A stretch of DNA of 64,000 nucleotides from a bacterium (GCA_028716385.1 JAQUPX010000006.1:124001-188000), one strand, 5' to 3'. Shown: positions 25,143 through 34,359, counted from the first letter of the stretch. Notes: generated by a model from the letters alone, not told the origin. A program made the numbers and translations.

Positions 25143-25976
25143 GTGAAACCAAAGATTGATTGGGGACTGAAATTTTTTCATGACGTGTTACGATTGGAAG
25201 CTCTGCATTTTGGTTATTGGGAAGGAATCTCAATCCATAGCGACTCCGAACTAAACGTAGAAAACCTTAAATTAGCGCAAAAAAACTACACTAATCAGCT
25301 AATTGAAACCATTCCAAGAGACGTTAAGACATTACTTGATGTAGGAGCGGGCACCGGCGAAGTCGCAAAGGAACTAATTACCCGAGGGTATACAGTAGAA
25401 GCCGTATCTCCGGACACTTATCAATATGAAATTTGTAAAACAAAGTGTCCACGAATGCCTTTTCATAGAACAAAATTTGAAAAACTCGATATAAAAAAAT
25501 CGTTTGATGTCATACTTATGTTAGAAAGCTGCCAATATCTGAAATTAGACCCTGCGTTCAAAAACTGCAAAAAACTATTAAAAGAGGGCGGGTATATTCT
25601 TATTTCCGATTATTTTAGAAAGGTTAAAAAGAATTACTACAGGACAACGCATACGCTGGAAGATTTTTACAATGCCGTAAAAAAATATAATTTCGAAATT
25701 GTGTATGAGAAAGACATAACCGAAGGAGTATTGCCAACATTAACGCTTGGAAAACAATTTTATTTAAACTATGCGGTTCCCGTAACAAAAATAATTACCG
25801 GATATTTTTCCGACAAAATTCCGGTACTGACAAAAATTCTTAAATTTGTATTCTCTTCCCCGTTGCGAAAAATTAAATATTATGTTTATATTCATACTCC
25901 TGAAAAACTTGACGTTGACAAGTTCAGAAAAAATATCGAATATAAAATAATATTGTTAAAAAATTCTGCTTCTTAG
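25143..25976 (+). CDS. Class I SAM-dependent methyltransferase
   Basis: The protein has 277 residues with a GTG start. Motif I is TLLDVGAGTGEVAKELITRG, motif II acidic region EAVSPD, motif IV FDVILMLESCQYLKLD, and motif V KEGGYILISDYFRK. An N-terminal YWEG-containing segment and a C-terminal helical part (KYYVYIHTPEKL) resemble small-molecule or lipid methyltransferases such as the UbiE/sterol type. The substrate is unknown. The position between fabD and fabG suggests a lipid-related role, but this is inference only. The next gene starts 8 bp downstream. Confidence 0.8.
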   Translation: MKPKIDWGLKFFHDVLRLEALHFGYWEGISIHSDSELNVENLKLAQKNYTNQLIETIPRDVKTLLDVGAGTGEVAKELITRGYTVEAVSPDTYQYEICKTKCPRMPFHRTKFEKLDIKKSFDVILMLESCQYLKLDPAFKNCKKLLKEGGYILISDYFRKVKKNYYRTTHTLEDFYNAVKKYNFEIVYEKDITEGVLPTLTLGKQFYLNYAVPVTKIITGYFSDKIPVLTKILKFVFSSPLRKIKYYVYIHTPEKLDVDKFRKNIEYKIILLKNSAS

Positions 25977-25984
25977 AAAATCAA

Positions 25985-26425
25985 ATGAAAAAATATAGTA
26001 TTTTAATTATATTACTTTGTTGCCTGGCAGGCTGGGGGACTTATTTTCTTGTCAAGATGTGTTTTGCCAGAACATATTATAACAGAGGGGTTACGTTTAC
26101 CAGGAGCGGCTTGCATGAAAAAGCCCTGGAATCCTATGAAAAAGCAATAAAATGGGAACCGCGTTATGCCGAGGCGTGGTGTTCAAAAGCGGTTGTGCTT
26201 TTGAGGCTCGGGCGCGCTAATGAGGCGCTTAATGCAATTGAAAGGGCAACGGAACTAACGCCGGATTATCCTTTTGTATGGAACAGTAAAGCATGGTTAC
26301 TCGAGGGACTTGGGCGAACGGAAGAAGCAAAAGAAGCCTATAAAAGAATGGGTGCTTGTAAAAAATCAAGGGAAACAAATAATAATAAAATTAAATTATT
26401 AAGAGTTTACGGGAGGGCAAAATGA
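25985..26425 (+). CDS. Membrane-anchored TPR protein
   Basis: The protein has 146 residues. An N-terminal hydrophobic segment (YSILIILLCCLAGWGTYFLV) acts as a signal or anchor, followed by three TPR units: ARTYYNRGVTFTRSGLHEKA, AEAWCSKAVVLLRLGRANEA, PFVWNSKAWLLEGLGRTEEA. It is probably a protein-interaction module facing the periplasm. It overlaps fabG by 4 bases (ATGA), so translation is coupled. Confidence 0.82.
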   Translation: MKKYSILIILLCCLAGWGTYFLVKMCFARTYYNRGVTFTRSGLHEKALESYEKAIKWEPRYAEAWCSKAVVLLRLGRANEALNAIERATELTPDYPFVWNSKAWLLEGLGRTEEAKEAYKRMGACKKSRETNNNKIKLLRVYGRAK

Positions 26426-27117
26426 AAACAGCAATCGTTACCGGCGGTGCAAAAGGCATTGGCCTGGCAATTTCCAAAAAGCTTATCGCCGACGGAAATA
26501 AAGTTATAATTTTTGATGTCATTCAGGAAGGAGAAACAATCGCATCTCAAATAGGAGCAGAATTCAAAAAAGTTGATATCAGCAACCACGCTGAGGTAAC
26601 CACTATTGCAAAGCCCATTGATGCAGATATTCTCATAAATAACGCAGGCATAAGCATAGATAATCTTCTCATACGGATGAAAGAATCGGACTGGGATAAA
26701 GTTATATCCGTAAATCTCAAAGGCGTATTCAACTGCACTTACGCGGTTCTTCCTGCAATGATAAAAAAACGCTGGGGAAGAATCGTAAATATGTCTTCCG
26801 TTATAGGCATAATGGGAAACAAAGGGCAGACGAGCTATGCGGCATCCAAAGCCGGAATAATAGGTTTCACAAAATCCGTTGCAAAAGAAGTCGCTTCAAG
26901 GAACATAACCTGCAATGCAATCGCACCGGGATTTATCTCAACCGATATGACGGATAAATTACCGCAGGAAGTAAAAGACGCTTATATAAAAACAATTCCT
27001 CTTGCAAGGCCCGGCACACCCGAAGAAATCGCCGAACTGGTAAGTTTTTTAATTTCGGATAACTCAAGTTATATCACGGGCCAAGTTATAAACATTGACG
27101 GCGGAATGGTTATGTAG
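26422..27117 (+). CDS. fabG: 3-oxoacyl-ACP reductase (SDR family)
   Basis: The protein has 231 residues. It reduces beta-ketoacyl-ACP with NADPH. Cofactor motif TGGAKGIGLAIS at the N-terminus, NNAGIS at about 72, and a catalytic Ser-Tyr-Lys triad in MSSVIGIMGNKGQTSYAASK. Also present are the FabG-typical GFISTDMTDKLP and the ending GQVINIDGGMVM. The start overlaps the TPR gene, and GGGAGG precedes it. Other SDR functions cannot be excluded, but fabD nearby supports fatty-acid synthesis. Confidence 0.92.
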   Translation: MKTAIVTGGAKGIGLAISKKLIADGNKVIIFDVIQEGETIASQIGAEFKKVDISNHAEVTTIAKPIDADILINNAGISIDNLLIRMKESDWDKVISVNLKGVFNCTYAVLPAMIKKRWGRIVNMSSVIGIMGNKGQTSYAASKAGIIGFTKSVAKEVASRNITCNAIAPGFISTDMTDKLPQEVKDAYIKTIPLARPGTPEEIAELVSFLISDNSSYITGQVINIDGGMVM

Positions 27118-27193
27118 AGTTTTTTTCTGGAACATCGTTCGTTGCAATTTTTTTATCCAATAGTAGTCTATACAACCATAGGGACAAAATAAC

Positions 27194-27222
27194 TTGACAA
27201 GACAACCTTGCCAGAATATTCT
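27194..27222 (+). promoter_or_regulatory. Promoter of the FG-GAP protein gene
   Basis: TTGACA (27194-27199), 17 bases, TATTCT (27217-27222). Confidence 0.6.
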
Positions 27223-27242
27223 TTCTAAGCTGGAAGTCAGGA

Positions 27243-29114
27243 ATGAAAATACTAATTTTATTAAGTCTTTTGACTAATCTGTTTGAGCAAACGGACTGGA
27301 TGGGTGGAAAAGGTCTGGAGGGGCCTGTCAATACGTGGGGAACGCGTTATTATACGGACAACGACAGCATCACCGTTGCAAGCGAAGGACAAATCTCGCT
27401 TATAGCGACGGGATGGAATTACACAAACTGGACTAAACATACCGTAGAAGCAAATCCCGGGATAGAGCCTCATGCGCAGGGGTTACTCCCTGCCGACATA
27501 AACAATGACGGCAAAAAAGACCTTGTAGCTCACACCAATAATCAGGTTGTCTGGTACGAGAATACGGGGAATTGGGACATATGGACCAAACATATAGTAG
27601 GCAATGCCAGCAGTGCCGTTTCTCATACTCCCTGCACGTGGCCTGCAGATATAAACAAAGACAAACAAATTGACATAGTCATTGCTTCCGACATAGGACT
27701 TGGTTGGTTTCAGAACCTTGGAAACGGGGCATCATGGAGTTCATTTAAACCGGTAAACGATACGACTTCTTATCACAGGTGTTTTGCTACTGATTGGGAT
27801 CTAGATGGAGATATAGATATAGTAGGGGTGCGCAATAATAGTGGTATTTTGACCGGCCGTATATGTTTCTACTTTAATAACGGTTCTAATAATTTTTCAT
27901 ACAATTTCGGGTTAGGTTTCGGAACTGCTTTGGAAGCATGGCGTGTTTACCCTGCTGATTTCAATAATGATGGGTACCCGGATATTTCTTCCGTATATAA
28001 TTATACTTATATTTTTCTAAATGACCCGGTAACACATAAAATCATTTCGAGTAATTATTACTTTCAGCAAGGTTCTTTCCAGCCTGATTTCGATGGGGCC
28101 TGGGCAGTAGATATAAATATGGACGGTTATAAAGACCTCGTAACCGCAGCATATTTTGAATCAATGGGCGGGCCTACGAATGGTTTTTGGGCGCACATAA
28201 ACGACGGGACAGGACTTAATTTTACCCGCCAACTCCTTGTCACAGACCCACCGGGCGAATATACTGACGGCGCTATGGCAAGAGATATTGACCTTGACGG
28301 CAAACCTGATATAGCCGGAACTTTATCAAAAGTAGGCTGGTTCCGCCAAACAGGTTCTTTAGCGTTTACGTTATATCCTATAGACGTTCTTCCCACGGAT
28401 TCTATTTCTCATTGGATTTATGTTGAAGATATGGACAATAAATGCACGCCCGATATGGAACTTCTCGTAACTCGCTGGGGAGCGCACCTTGTTTATGAAA
28501 ATAATATGCTCACTGCTTTTGCTCCAAGAGGGGAATTAGTTTCTTCCATACTGCAGTTAAGTACACAAACAAGGCGTCTTCAATGGTTTGGTTGGGAAGC
28601 TTGTATTCCCGGGGATTCGACTCTTGCTTTTTCGTGGAGAACTGATACTTCGGTCAATACCCTAAAAGCAAAACCATGGACAACAAAATATTATGCAACA
28701 AAAGAAATAGATAGCGTGTCATTTCCCGGGAGCCTTCCTTGCTATAAATACTTCCAGTATAAAGTTGAGTTCCGACCGAATGCTTCCCCGCTTGATGTCC
28801 CGGTTCTTTATAGAGTCTGGCTAAGAGATACGGTTTGCACTCCTTCGGCAACGGAAGAAAAGTTTTTGTCAGAAAAATCCGTTTCATTAAAAATTTCCGG
28901 AGACAGGATTTTATTAGACATTTCCTATGACATAAAAGACGCAAAACTCTCCATATATAATACTGCGGGCAATCTTGTTAAAACGCTTTATAAAGGGACT
29001 CTATCTGCAAATAAATACACTTTTGTTTCAGGAATTCGGACAAAAGGCGTTTATCTCGTAGTCCTGAAAACACCTGTTGGCAATAAAACAGCAAAACTTA
29101 TTAAGTTGAAATAA
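27243..29114 (+). CDS. Secreted FG-GAP/VCBS repeat protein with T9SS sorting domain
   Basis: The protein has 623 residues. Signal peptide MKILILLSLLTNLFEQ. At least six calcium-binding type loops Dx[DN]xDGxxD are visible: DINNDGKKDLV, DINKDKQIDIV, DWDLDGDIDIV, DFNNDGYPDIS, DINMDGYKDLV, DIDLDGKPDIA. These are blades of a beta-propeller like that of integrin alpha or VCBS proteins. The last 75 residues are a type A sorting domain (LSIYNTAGNLVKTLYKG ... KTAKLIKLK). It is probably a surface adhesin or binding protein exported by T9SS; the partner is unknown. Confidence 0.88.
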   Translation: MKILILLSLLTNLFEQTDWMGGKGLEGPVNTWGTRYYTDNDSITVASEGQISLIATGWNYTNWTKHTVEANPGIEPHAQGLLPADINNDGKKDLVAHTNNQVVWYENTGNWDIWTKHIVGNASSAVSHTPCTWPADINKDKQIDIVIASDIGLGWFQNLGNGASWSSFKPVNDTTSYHRCFATDWDLDGDIDIVGVRNNSGILTGRICFYFNNGSNNFSYNFGLGFGTALEAWRVYPADFNNDGYPDISSVYNYTYIFLNDPVTHKIISSNYYFQQGSFQPDFDGAWAVDINMDGYKDLVTAAYFESMGGPTNGFWAHINDGTGLNFTRQLLVTDPPGEYTDGAMARDIDLDGKPDIAGTLSKVGWFRQTGSLAFTLYPIDVLPTDSISHWIYVEDMDNKCTPDMELLVTRWGAHLVYENNMLTAFAPRGELVSSILQLSTQTRRLQWFGWEACIPGDSTLAFSWRTDTSVNTLKAKPWTTKYYATKEIDSVSFPGSLPCYKYFQYKVEFRPNASPLDVPVLYRVWLRDTVCTPSATEEKFLSEKSVSLKISGDRILLDISYDIKDAKLSIYNTAGNLVKTLYKGTLSANKYTFVSGIRTKGVYLVVLKTPVGNKTAKLIKLK

Positions 29115-29356
29115 ATTTTTTCTCATCCTTTTGTATGTTGTTTTTCGTGTTAATCCGTGGCAATTTTTTTTGTTTTCTGTCCACTATTTTCCCCTCTGTG
29201 TCCTCTATGTTTTTTATCTCCCTTTTGTTGTTTTTTATTCTGTTATCCGCCTCAGGCGGACTAAATTATCTTCCGTTCTCTGTGTTCTCTGTGGTTTGAT
29301 TTATTTTTTCTGTCTTTCGTGATTAATCTTTTTGTTTATTTCCTGTTAAATATTTG
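29115..29356 (+). other. T-rich intergenic tract
   Basis: No gene seen. Degenerate CTGTGTTCTCTGTGG-type repeats, plus a hairpin TCCGCCTCAGGCGGA at 29250-29264. Confidence 0.55.
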
Positions 29357-29384
29357 TTGACTAAACATCTCCTGTGAATATATT
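29357..29384 (+). promoter_or_regulatory. murI promoter
   Basis: TTGACT (29357-29362), 16 bases, TATATT (29379-29384), 10 bases before the ATG at 29395. The alternative GTG start at 29374 falls inside the spacer, which argues against it. Confidence 0.65.
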
Positions 29385-29394
29385 ACACTTTGAT

Positions 29395-30186
29395 ATGAAC
29401 AAACCTATCGGGATATTTGATTCCGGAATCGGTGGGCTTACCGTAGTAAAAGCCGTTTTTAAAACATTACCCGAAGAACAGATTGTTTATTTTGGAGATA
29501 CAGCCAGAGTTCCTTACGGAAACAAATCTACGCTTACCATTAAAAAATTTTCCTACCAGATAGCGCAATTTCTTGTCTCGCATGACGTTAAACTTATTGT
29601 TGTCGCCTGCAATACCGTATCTGCCACTTCTTTAGATTGGCTTACTTCTCATTATTTATTGCCGATTATTGGAGTCATAGAACCTGCGGTAGAGGACGCG
29701 ATAAAAGCTACCAGAAACAACAAAATAGGAGTCATCGGGACAAGAGCAACAATAGAAAGCAATGCTTATCAAAACAGCATATTGCACAAAAAACCGAATG
29801 CAAAAGTTTATTCTTATCCCTGTCCGTTATTAGTTCCGTTAGCGGAAGAAGGCTGGCTGGATTCACCTGCAACTAAAATAATTTTAAATGATTATCTTGC
29901 CCCACTCAAGAAAAAAGGCATAGACACTTTAATACTAGGGTGCACACATTACCCGTTATTAGAAAATACCATTCGGGAAGTTATGGGAAAAAATGTAACT
30001 TTAGTAAACTCGGCAGATTCCGTAGCAAAGAAAGTAAAAGCGATTTTACACAAAAACAAAACCGCATCCGATGCGAAAATAAAAAGCCCCAACAAATTCT
30101 ACTTCTCCGACATCCCGCGCCAATTCAGCACGTTAACAAAAAACTTCCTCGGCGTTAAAATAAAATACATTAAAACTACTCTCTAA
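29395..30186 (+). CDS. murI: Glutamate racemase
   Basis: The protein has 263 residues from MNKPIGIFDSGIGGLTVVKA. It interconverts L- and D-glutamate for peptidoglycan synthesis. Catalytic cysteines lie in VVACNTVSATS (near 72) and LILGCTHYPLLENT (near 183). Other family motifs are VYFGDTARVPYGNKS and GVIEPAVEDAI. A start at GTG 29374 would add seven residues but lies within the promoter, so I prefer ATG. There is no ribosome site, consistent with a leaderless or near-leaderless message. Confidence 0.95.
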   Translation: MNKPIGIFDSGIGGLTVVKAVFKTLPEEQIVYFGDTARVPYGNKSTLTIKKFSYQIAQFLVSHDVKLIVVACNTVSATSLDWLTSHYLLPIIGVIEPAVEDAIKATRNNKIGVIGTRATIESNAYQNSILHKKPNAKVYSYPCPLLVPLAEEGWLDSPATKIILNDYLAPLKKKGIDTLILGCTHYPLLENTIREVMGKNVTLVNSADSVAKKVKAILHKNKTASDAKIKSPNKFYFSDIPRQFSTLTKNFLGVKIKYIKTTL

Positions 30187-30288
30187 TTGTTCCCTGTTTT
30201 TGTTGTCTCTCTCGTTGTTCTTAATGCTAACACCCCCCAAAAAAACAATACTGCGAGACACTTCCGTGACATTTGTTAATAAAAAAAC

Positions 30289-30317
30289 TTGACAATCTAT
30301 ACGCTACCGTATAGATT
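30289..30317 (+). promoter_or_regulatory. Promoter with overlapping 24-bp operator palindrome
   Basis: TTGACA at 30289-30294. The inverted repeat AATCTATACG-CTAC-CGTATAGATT (30294-30317) fills the spacer and -10 region (TATAGATT) and ends 5 bases before ATG at 30323. A repressor bound here would block RNA polymerase. Confidence 0.65.
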
Positions 30318-30322
30318 GCCGT

Positions 30323-31579
30323 ATGAGTCTTCAAAGGCTTGTTTATAAAGAGGTTGTAAGCAGTCTTCCCAAAAAAGAAATTGGAATAATTATAGGTCCC
30401 CGCCAGGTTGGAAAGACTACGCTTCTGAAAAAAATTGCAAGTCATTGTCGTAAGAATAAAATTGGATGTAAGTATTTTAATTTGGAAATGCCTTCTGATG
30501 CAAATTATTTTGCCAGGGATTTTGAATTTTTACTGGATGATATATGTAAAAAAAAGCAAATTATTCTTATAGATGAATTCCACTATCTACCGAATGCTAC
30601 TAAGTTATTCAAATCAATCTATGATGGTTGCAAAGGAGTAAAAGTTTATGCTTCCGGCTCATCTTCTATTGAAATGCACAGACATTTAAAAGAAAGTTTA
30701 GCCGGGCGGAGACATCTTTTCCAATTGTTCCCATTATCATTCTCGGAGTGGCTGCCAAGTAAATCATTATCTGTTAAATTGCCCGGGAACATTCATTCCA
30801 AAATCAGTCCTGACGCTCATTGTAAATTGAGAACATATCTTGAGGAATTTATTGTTCTGGGAGGAATGCCCGGACTTGTTCATGAAAAAAGACCGGAGAA
30901 TAAGAAACGGCTTCTCCTTGATTTGGTGGCAACTTATATTCAAAAAGACATCAAAGCTCTTTTGCGCGAAGAAGACATTCTTTCTTTTAATCGGCTGCTT
31001 GTTTTATTAGCAGGACAGGAAGGCAGTCTTCTGAGTGAGAATAGTGTTTCCCAGGTTCTTAACTATTCTTTACGTCAGGTAAGAAAAGATTTATCCATAT
31101 TAAATCAGATGTTTTTACTTGATATATTGAAACCATTTTTCACAAATCGTGGCAGGGAATTAAAACAAATAAATAAAATATATTATTTTGACAGTGGAAT
31201 CCGAAATGCTATTTTGCATGACTTCAGAAAATTGGATAGTAGACCTGATAAAGGGGTGCTTCTTGAATCATTTGTTTTACATGAGTTACAGAAAAACTTA
31301 AAAGTTTCTCAGGAAATTTATTATTGGCGGACACGGGAAAAAGAAGAAGTGGATTTTATTCTTGTTCAGGATAGGATTCCAATTGCCATTGAAGTTAAGT
31401 CTCAAATTTCAAGAGGAGAAATACCAAATGGAATAAAACGATTTTTCATAAAATATCCGGAATGCAACATCGCCATAGTTCTAAATAACTCTATTAAGGA
31501 AGAATTATCCTATCAAAACAGAAAAATAATATTTGCGCCTCATTATTATGCAGCGTTAATTCCCTCTTTGTATAAATGA
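30323..31579 (+). CDS. AAA ATPase with DUF4143 domain
   Basis: The protein has 418 residues. The N-terminal AAA_14 domain has Walker A IIGPRQVGKTTLL (about 24-36) and Walker B IILIDEFHYLPN, with the arginine-containing SLAGRRHLFQLFPLSFSEW. The C-terminal DUF4143 domain has YYFDSGIRNAILHDF, LESFVLHELQK and the PD-(D/E)XK-like EEVDFILVQDRIPIAIEVKS. Such proteins are common, often horizontally transferred, and their function is not established. It has its own promoter with an operator palindrome and a probably leaderless start. Confidence 0.9.
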   Translation: MSLQRLVYKEVVSSLPKKEIGIIIGPRQVGKTTLLKKIASHCRKNKIGCKYFNLEMPSDANYFARDFEFLLDDICKKKQIILIDEFHYLPNATKLFKSIYDGCKGVKVYASGSSSIEMHRHLKESLAGRRHLFQLFPLSFSEWLPSKSLSVKLPGNIHSKISPDAHCKLRTYLEEFIVLGGMPGLVHEKRPENKKRLLLDLVATYIQKDIKALLREEDILSFNRLLVLLAGQEGSLLSENSVSQVLNYSLRQVRKDLSILNQMFLLDILKPFFTNRGRELKQINKIYYFDSGIRNAILHDFRKLDSRPDKGVLLESFVLHELQKNLKVSQEIYYWRTREKEEVDFILVQDRIPIAIEVKSQISRGEIPNGIKRFFIKYPECNIAIVLNNSIKEELSYQNRKIIFAPHYYAALIPSLYK

Positions 31580-31698
31580 TGAATTAAAAATAATAGCCAA
31601 CATATAGCAATCCCGCTTTGGCAGTGAAAGTTTTGTTTGCAAGCTCTTGTTTTTGTAATAGTCCGCCTTAGGCGGAGAATAATCTTTCTTCCGCTTTT

Positions 31699-33390
31699 CT
31701 ACTTCACATAAGATATCTTTACTATTTTTGTCAGTTTAACATGCCTATCGGCAGTCAAGTAGTCATTAACTTTCACAAAATAAATCCCAGATTTCAGTTT
31801 TCCCCCTATAGTATTATTCTTTGTTTCTTCTACTAATTTTCCAGCAATGTCATAAATCTTTATGTTTGTCTTGCTGTCCCGATTCACGATTCCCGAATAA
31901 CTAATAACGGTAGTTGAAGTAAACGGATTCGGGGTTACAGTTAATTCGATCCCGCCAAGGCGGGATGTCGCTTCGCTCCATTTCTCTTCTGCTCCTACCG
32001 TTGAATATTTTATCGTTACATAGTCATATCCGCCCCCCGCACTTTTCCCCGTTACATATACATACCCATTATTGTCAACTGCAATTGAGTATGCATCATC
32101 TGTCCTATTCCCGGGACCATTATATCTCTGAACCCATTCTTCACTCCCTGAACTGCTATATTTTATCGTAGCGTAATCCTCTCCGTAAACACTTCCTACT
32201 CCCCAACTATTCCCAGTTACATAAACGTTTCCGATGTTATCCACTGCAATCCCCCTTGCGCAGTCAGTACTGTCTCCAGTCCCATTGTATCTTCTAACCC
32301 AAATTGTATCCCCTACACTGTTATATTTTATTGTTGCATAGTCATAATAAGTTGCAGCACTATAACTCTTTCCGGTTACGTACACATTTCCGTTACTATC
32401 TAAAGCAAGTGCAGTTGCACCTTTGTAAGCTAAACTTTTATTGTTTTTTCCTCTATTTACTGTAATTGTTTCATTGTATGTAGGGCCTTTGTAGCCCTTT
32501 GCTGTTCCACTATAAGTCCTAACCCATACAGTATCTCCCAAACTGTTATATTTTATTGTAGCATACTCTGAAATAGTATCTGAAGAAAAAGAGCTTGAGC
32601 TTATTCCCGTTATATAAACATTTCCGCTGTTATCTACTGCAATTGCATTTGCCTCATTGTCTATATATCCCGGCTTTCTGTATCTCCTAACCCACATTGT
32701 ATCCCCTACACTGTTATATTTTATCGTTGCATAGTCATTAACATTGCCTGAACCGACACTTGTCCCTGTTACATATACATTTCCATTAGGATCAACTGAA
32801 ATTGCATTTGCCTCATTGCTTCCACCATATATTCTAACCCACATTGTGTCTCCCAAACTGTTATATTTTATTGTTGCATAACCATTGCCATTACTGGTTC
32901 CCGTAACATACACATTCCCAATGCTATCTAATGCAAGTGCCCTTCCTACATCATATTTGCTGCCCGTACCGCTTCCTGAACCATATCTTCTGACCCACAT
33001 CTTATCTCCTGCACTATTGTATTTTACCGTTGCATAGTCATAATCAGTCCCGTTCCCAACACTCGCTCCGGTCACATACACATTTCCACTTTTATCAACT
33101 GCAATTGCATATGCAGCATCGTCGAGATTGTCCGGTCCATTATATTTCCTGACCCATACCGTATCTCCCGAACTATTATATTTTATTGTCATATAGTCAG
33201 ACCATGCCGTATCGCAACTTTCTCCCGTTACATATATATACCCGCTATCGTCCACTACCATTGCATACGCAGCGTCATAAGCTCCCGGTACACTAACTGA
33301 CCCATTATACCTCGCTACCCACATTTCCGTCTGTGCAAAAATCTGCAACGGCAAGATAAATATTATTGATAGAATAAATAATCTCCTCAT
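31699..33390 (-). CDS. SBBP-repeat secreted protein with T9SS sorting domain
   Basis: The protein has 563 residues from MRRLFILS, chosen because AAGGGGG lies 5 bases upstream. After the signal peptide come about eight repeats of roughly 55 residues with the pattern AVDxxGNVYVTGxS...DYATIKYNSxGDTxWVRRY, the SBBP beta-propeller repeat. The C-terminal type A sorting domain starts at VTPNPFTSTTVISYSG. Just before it, the segment EATSRLGGIEL is encoded by a dispersed palindromic repeat (31949-31980) inserted in frame. It is exported by T9SS and probably surface-exposed; function unknown. Confidence 0.88.
   Translation of the reverse strand: MRRLFILSIIFILPLQIFAQTEMWVARYNGSVSVPGAYDAAYAMVVDDSGYIYVTGESCDTAWSDYMTIKYNSSGDTVWVRKYNGPDNLDDAAYAIAVDKSGNVYVTGASVGNGTDYDYATVKYNSAGDKMWVRRYGSGSGTGSKYDVGRALALDSIGNVYVTGTSNGNGYATIKYNSLGDTMWVRIYGGSNEANAISVDPNGNVYVTGTSVGSGNVNDYATIKYNSVGDTMWVRRYRKPGYIDNEANAIAVDNSGNVYITGISSSSFSSDTISEYATIKYNSLGDTVWVRTYSGTAKGYKGPTYNETITVNRGKNNKSLAYKGATALALDSNGNVYVTGKSYSAATYYDYATIKYNSVGDTIWVRRYNGTGDSTDCARGIAVDNIGNVYVTGNSWGVGSVYGEDYATIKYSSSGSEEWVQRYNGPGNRTDDAYSIAVDNNGYVYVTGKSAGGGYDYVTIKYSTVGAEEKWSEATSRLGGIELTVTPNPFTSTTVISYSGIVNRDSKTNIKIYDIAGKLVEETKNNTIGGKLKSGIYFVKVNDYLTADRHVKLTKIVKISYVK
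31949..31980 (+). repeat. Palindromic repeat within the SBBP coding sequence
   Basis: ATCCCGCC-AA-GGCGGGAT followed by GTCGCTTCGCTCCA. The same hairpin-plus-tail occurs between genes at 63575-63605 and, inverted, at 44842-44870. On the minus strand it encodes WSEATSRLGG. Confidence 0.75.
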
Positions 33391-33470
33391 AGTTCCCCCT
33401 TTATATTTATTAAAGAAAATCAAAGTAAATAAAATTATTACAAAACATATAATTCTATAGATGTTGTTTC

Positions 33471-33499
33471 TTACTATCGTTCATTATTTATTTTGTCAA
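33471..33499 (-). promoter_or_regulatory. Promoter of the SBBP gene
   Basis: Minus strand TTGACA, 17 bases, TAGTAA. Confidence 0.55.
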
Positions 33500-33523
33500 A
33501 TGTTTTTCCCCCTAACCTAAAAA

Positions 33524-33577
33524 ACTTGTTATGGACAACAATCCCTAATCCGCACGAGGCGGAAAGGGTTTGTAAAT
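33524..33577 (-). repeat. Palindromic element, TTACAA..TTGTTNTCC type
   Basis: On the minus strand TTTACAAACCCTTTCCGCC, CGTG, GCGGATTAGGGATTGTTGTCC: nested arms as in the other TTATCC elements. No gene is seen between 33500 and 33715. Confidence 0.6.
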
Positions 33578-33715
33578 AGGAGAATGGCAAGCAGGGAACA
33601 GTACGGTCTCGCCACAGCAGGATGTCCTTTAACTAACTTAGGATAACAATCTCCTCTAATTGTGGAATATGGAGTACGAAATGTAACGCAAACAGAGAAC
33701 AGTAAATAAAAAAAA

Positions 33716-33751
33716 TGCTAATGCTTGACTAAAATTAGTCAAGCATTAGCA
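33716..33751 (-). terminator. Rho-independent terminator of the FKBP gene
   Basis: A perfect 16-bp stem TGCTAATGCTTGACTA / TAGTCAAGCATTAGCA with an AAAT loop. On the minus strand it is followed by a run of Ts, 50 bases after the FKBP stop codon. Confidence 0.85.
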
Positions 33752-33799
33752 ACTAAAATTATCTTCTTGCTTCTTATTTTTTCAGTACTTCTCCGCGTT

Positions 33800-34246
33800 T
33801 TACTTATCCTGTACGTCCATCAATTCTACTTCAAAAATCAATGTTGCATTTGGAGGAATGACTCCGCCTGCGCCTCTTTCTCCATAACCAAGCGCGGAAG
33901 GAATAATGAGTTTTCTTTTACCGTTTACTTTCATACCTACAACTCCCTCATCCCATCCTTTAATAACCTGTTGTGCTCCAAGGTCAAAACCGAATGGCTG
34001 TCCCCTGTCTACCGAGCTATCGAATTTCGTGCTATCTTCAAGCCAGCCCGTATAATGAACAAACACTTTTTTCCCGGACTCGGCTACTTTTCCGGTTCCC
34101 ACTTTCATATCTATATACTTTAGACCTGATGGAGTAGTAACAACTGCATTATCTGTTTTTTTACTGCTCTTGGAACTACATCCTGAAAACGCACAAAGAA
34201 AAGATACTGCACCAACTACGACAAAACTTAAATATTTTATACACAT
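33800..34246 (-). CDS. FKBP-type peptidyl-prolyl isomerase lipoprotein
   Basis: The protein has 148 residues. A lipoprotein signal peptide ends in the lipobox FSGC (residues about 20-23). The FKBP domain follows: [79 protein letters not shown]. All conserved active-site aromatics (Y, F, W) are present. It assists folding of proline-containing proteins in the periplasm, anchored to a membrane. AGGAGG precedes ATG; it has its own promoter and terminator. Confidence 0.94.
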   Translation of the reverse strand: MCIKYLSFVVVGAVSFLCAFSGCSSKSSKKTDNAVVTTPSGLKYIDMKVGTGKVAESGKKVFVHYTGWLEDSTKFDSSVDRGQPFGFDLGAQQVIKGWDEGVVGMKVNGKRKLIIPSALGYGERGAGGVIPPNATLIFEVELMDVQDK

Positions 34247-34264
34247 TTTCGCCTCCTAGTTCTG

Positions 34265-34293
34265 CAGTTAAATAGATTTTTATGAAAAGTCAA
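34265..34293 (-). promoter_or_regulatory. FKBP gene promoter
   Basis: Minus strand TTGACT, 17 bases, TAACTG. Confidence 0.55.
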
Positions 34294-34330
34294 ACTTTTT
34301 CTATTCTTAAAAATAAAATAAACTAAAAAG

Positions 34331-34359
34331 TTGACAAAAAAGAGTTATATTGTTACATT
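34331..34359 (+). promoter_or_regulatory. tRNA-Val promoter
   Basis: TTGACA (34331-34336), 17 bases, TACATT (34354-34359). Confidence 0.7.

Noticed and set aside
29374-29394. GTG start for murI
   Set aside because: It falls between the -35 and -10 boxes of the only plausible promoter; the downstream ATG begins the conserved protein directly.
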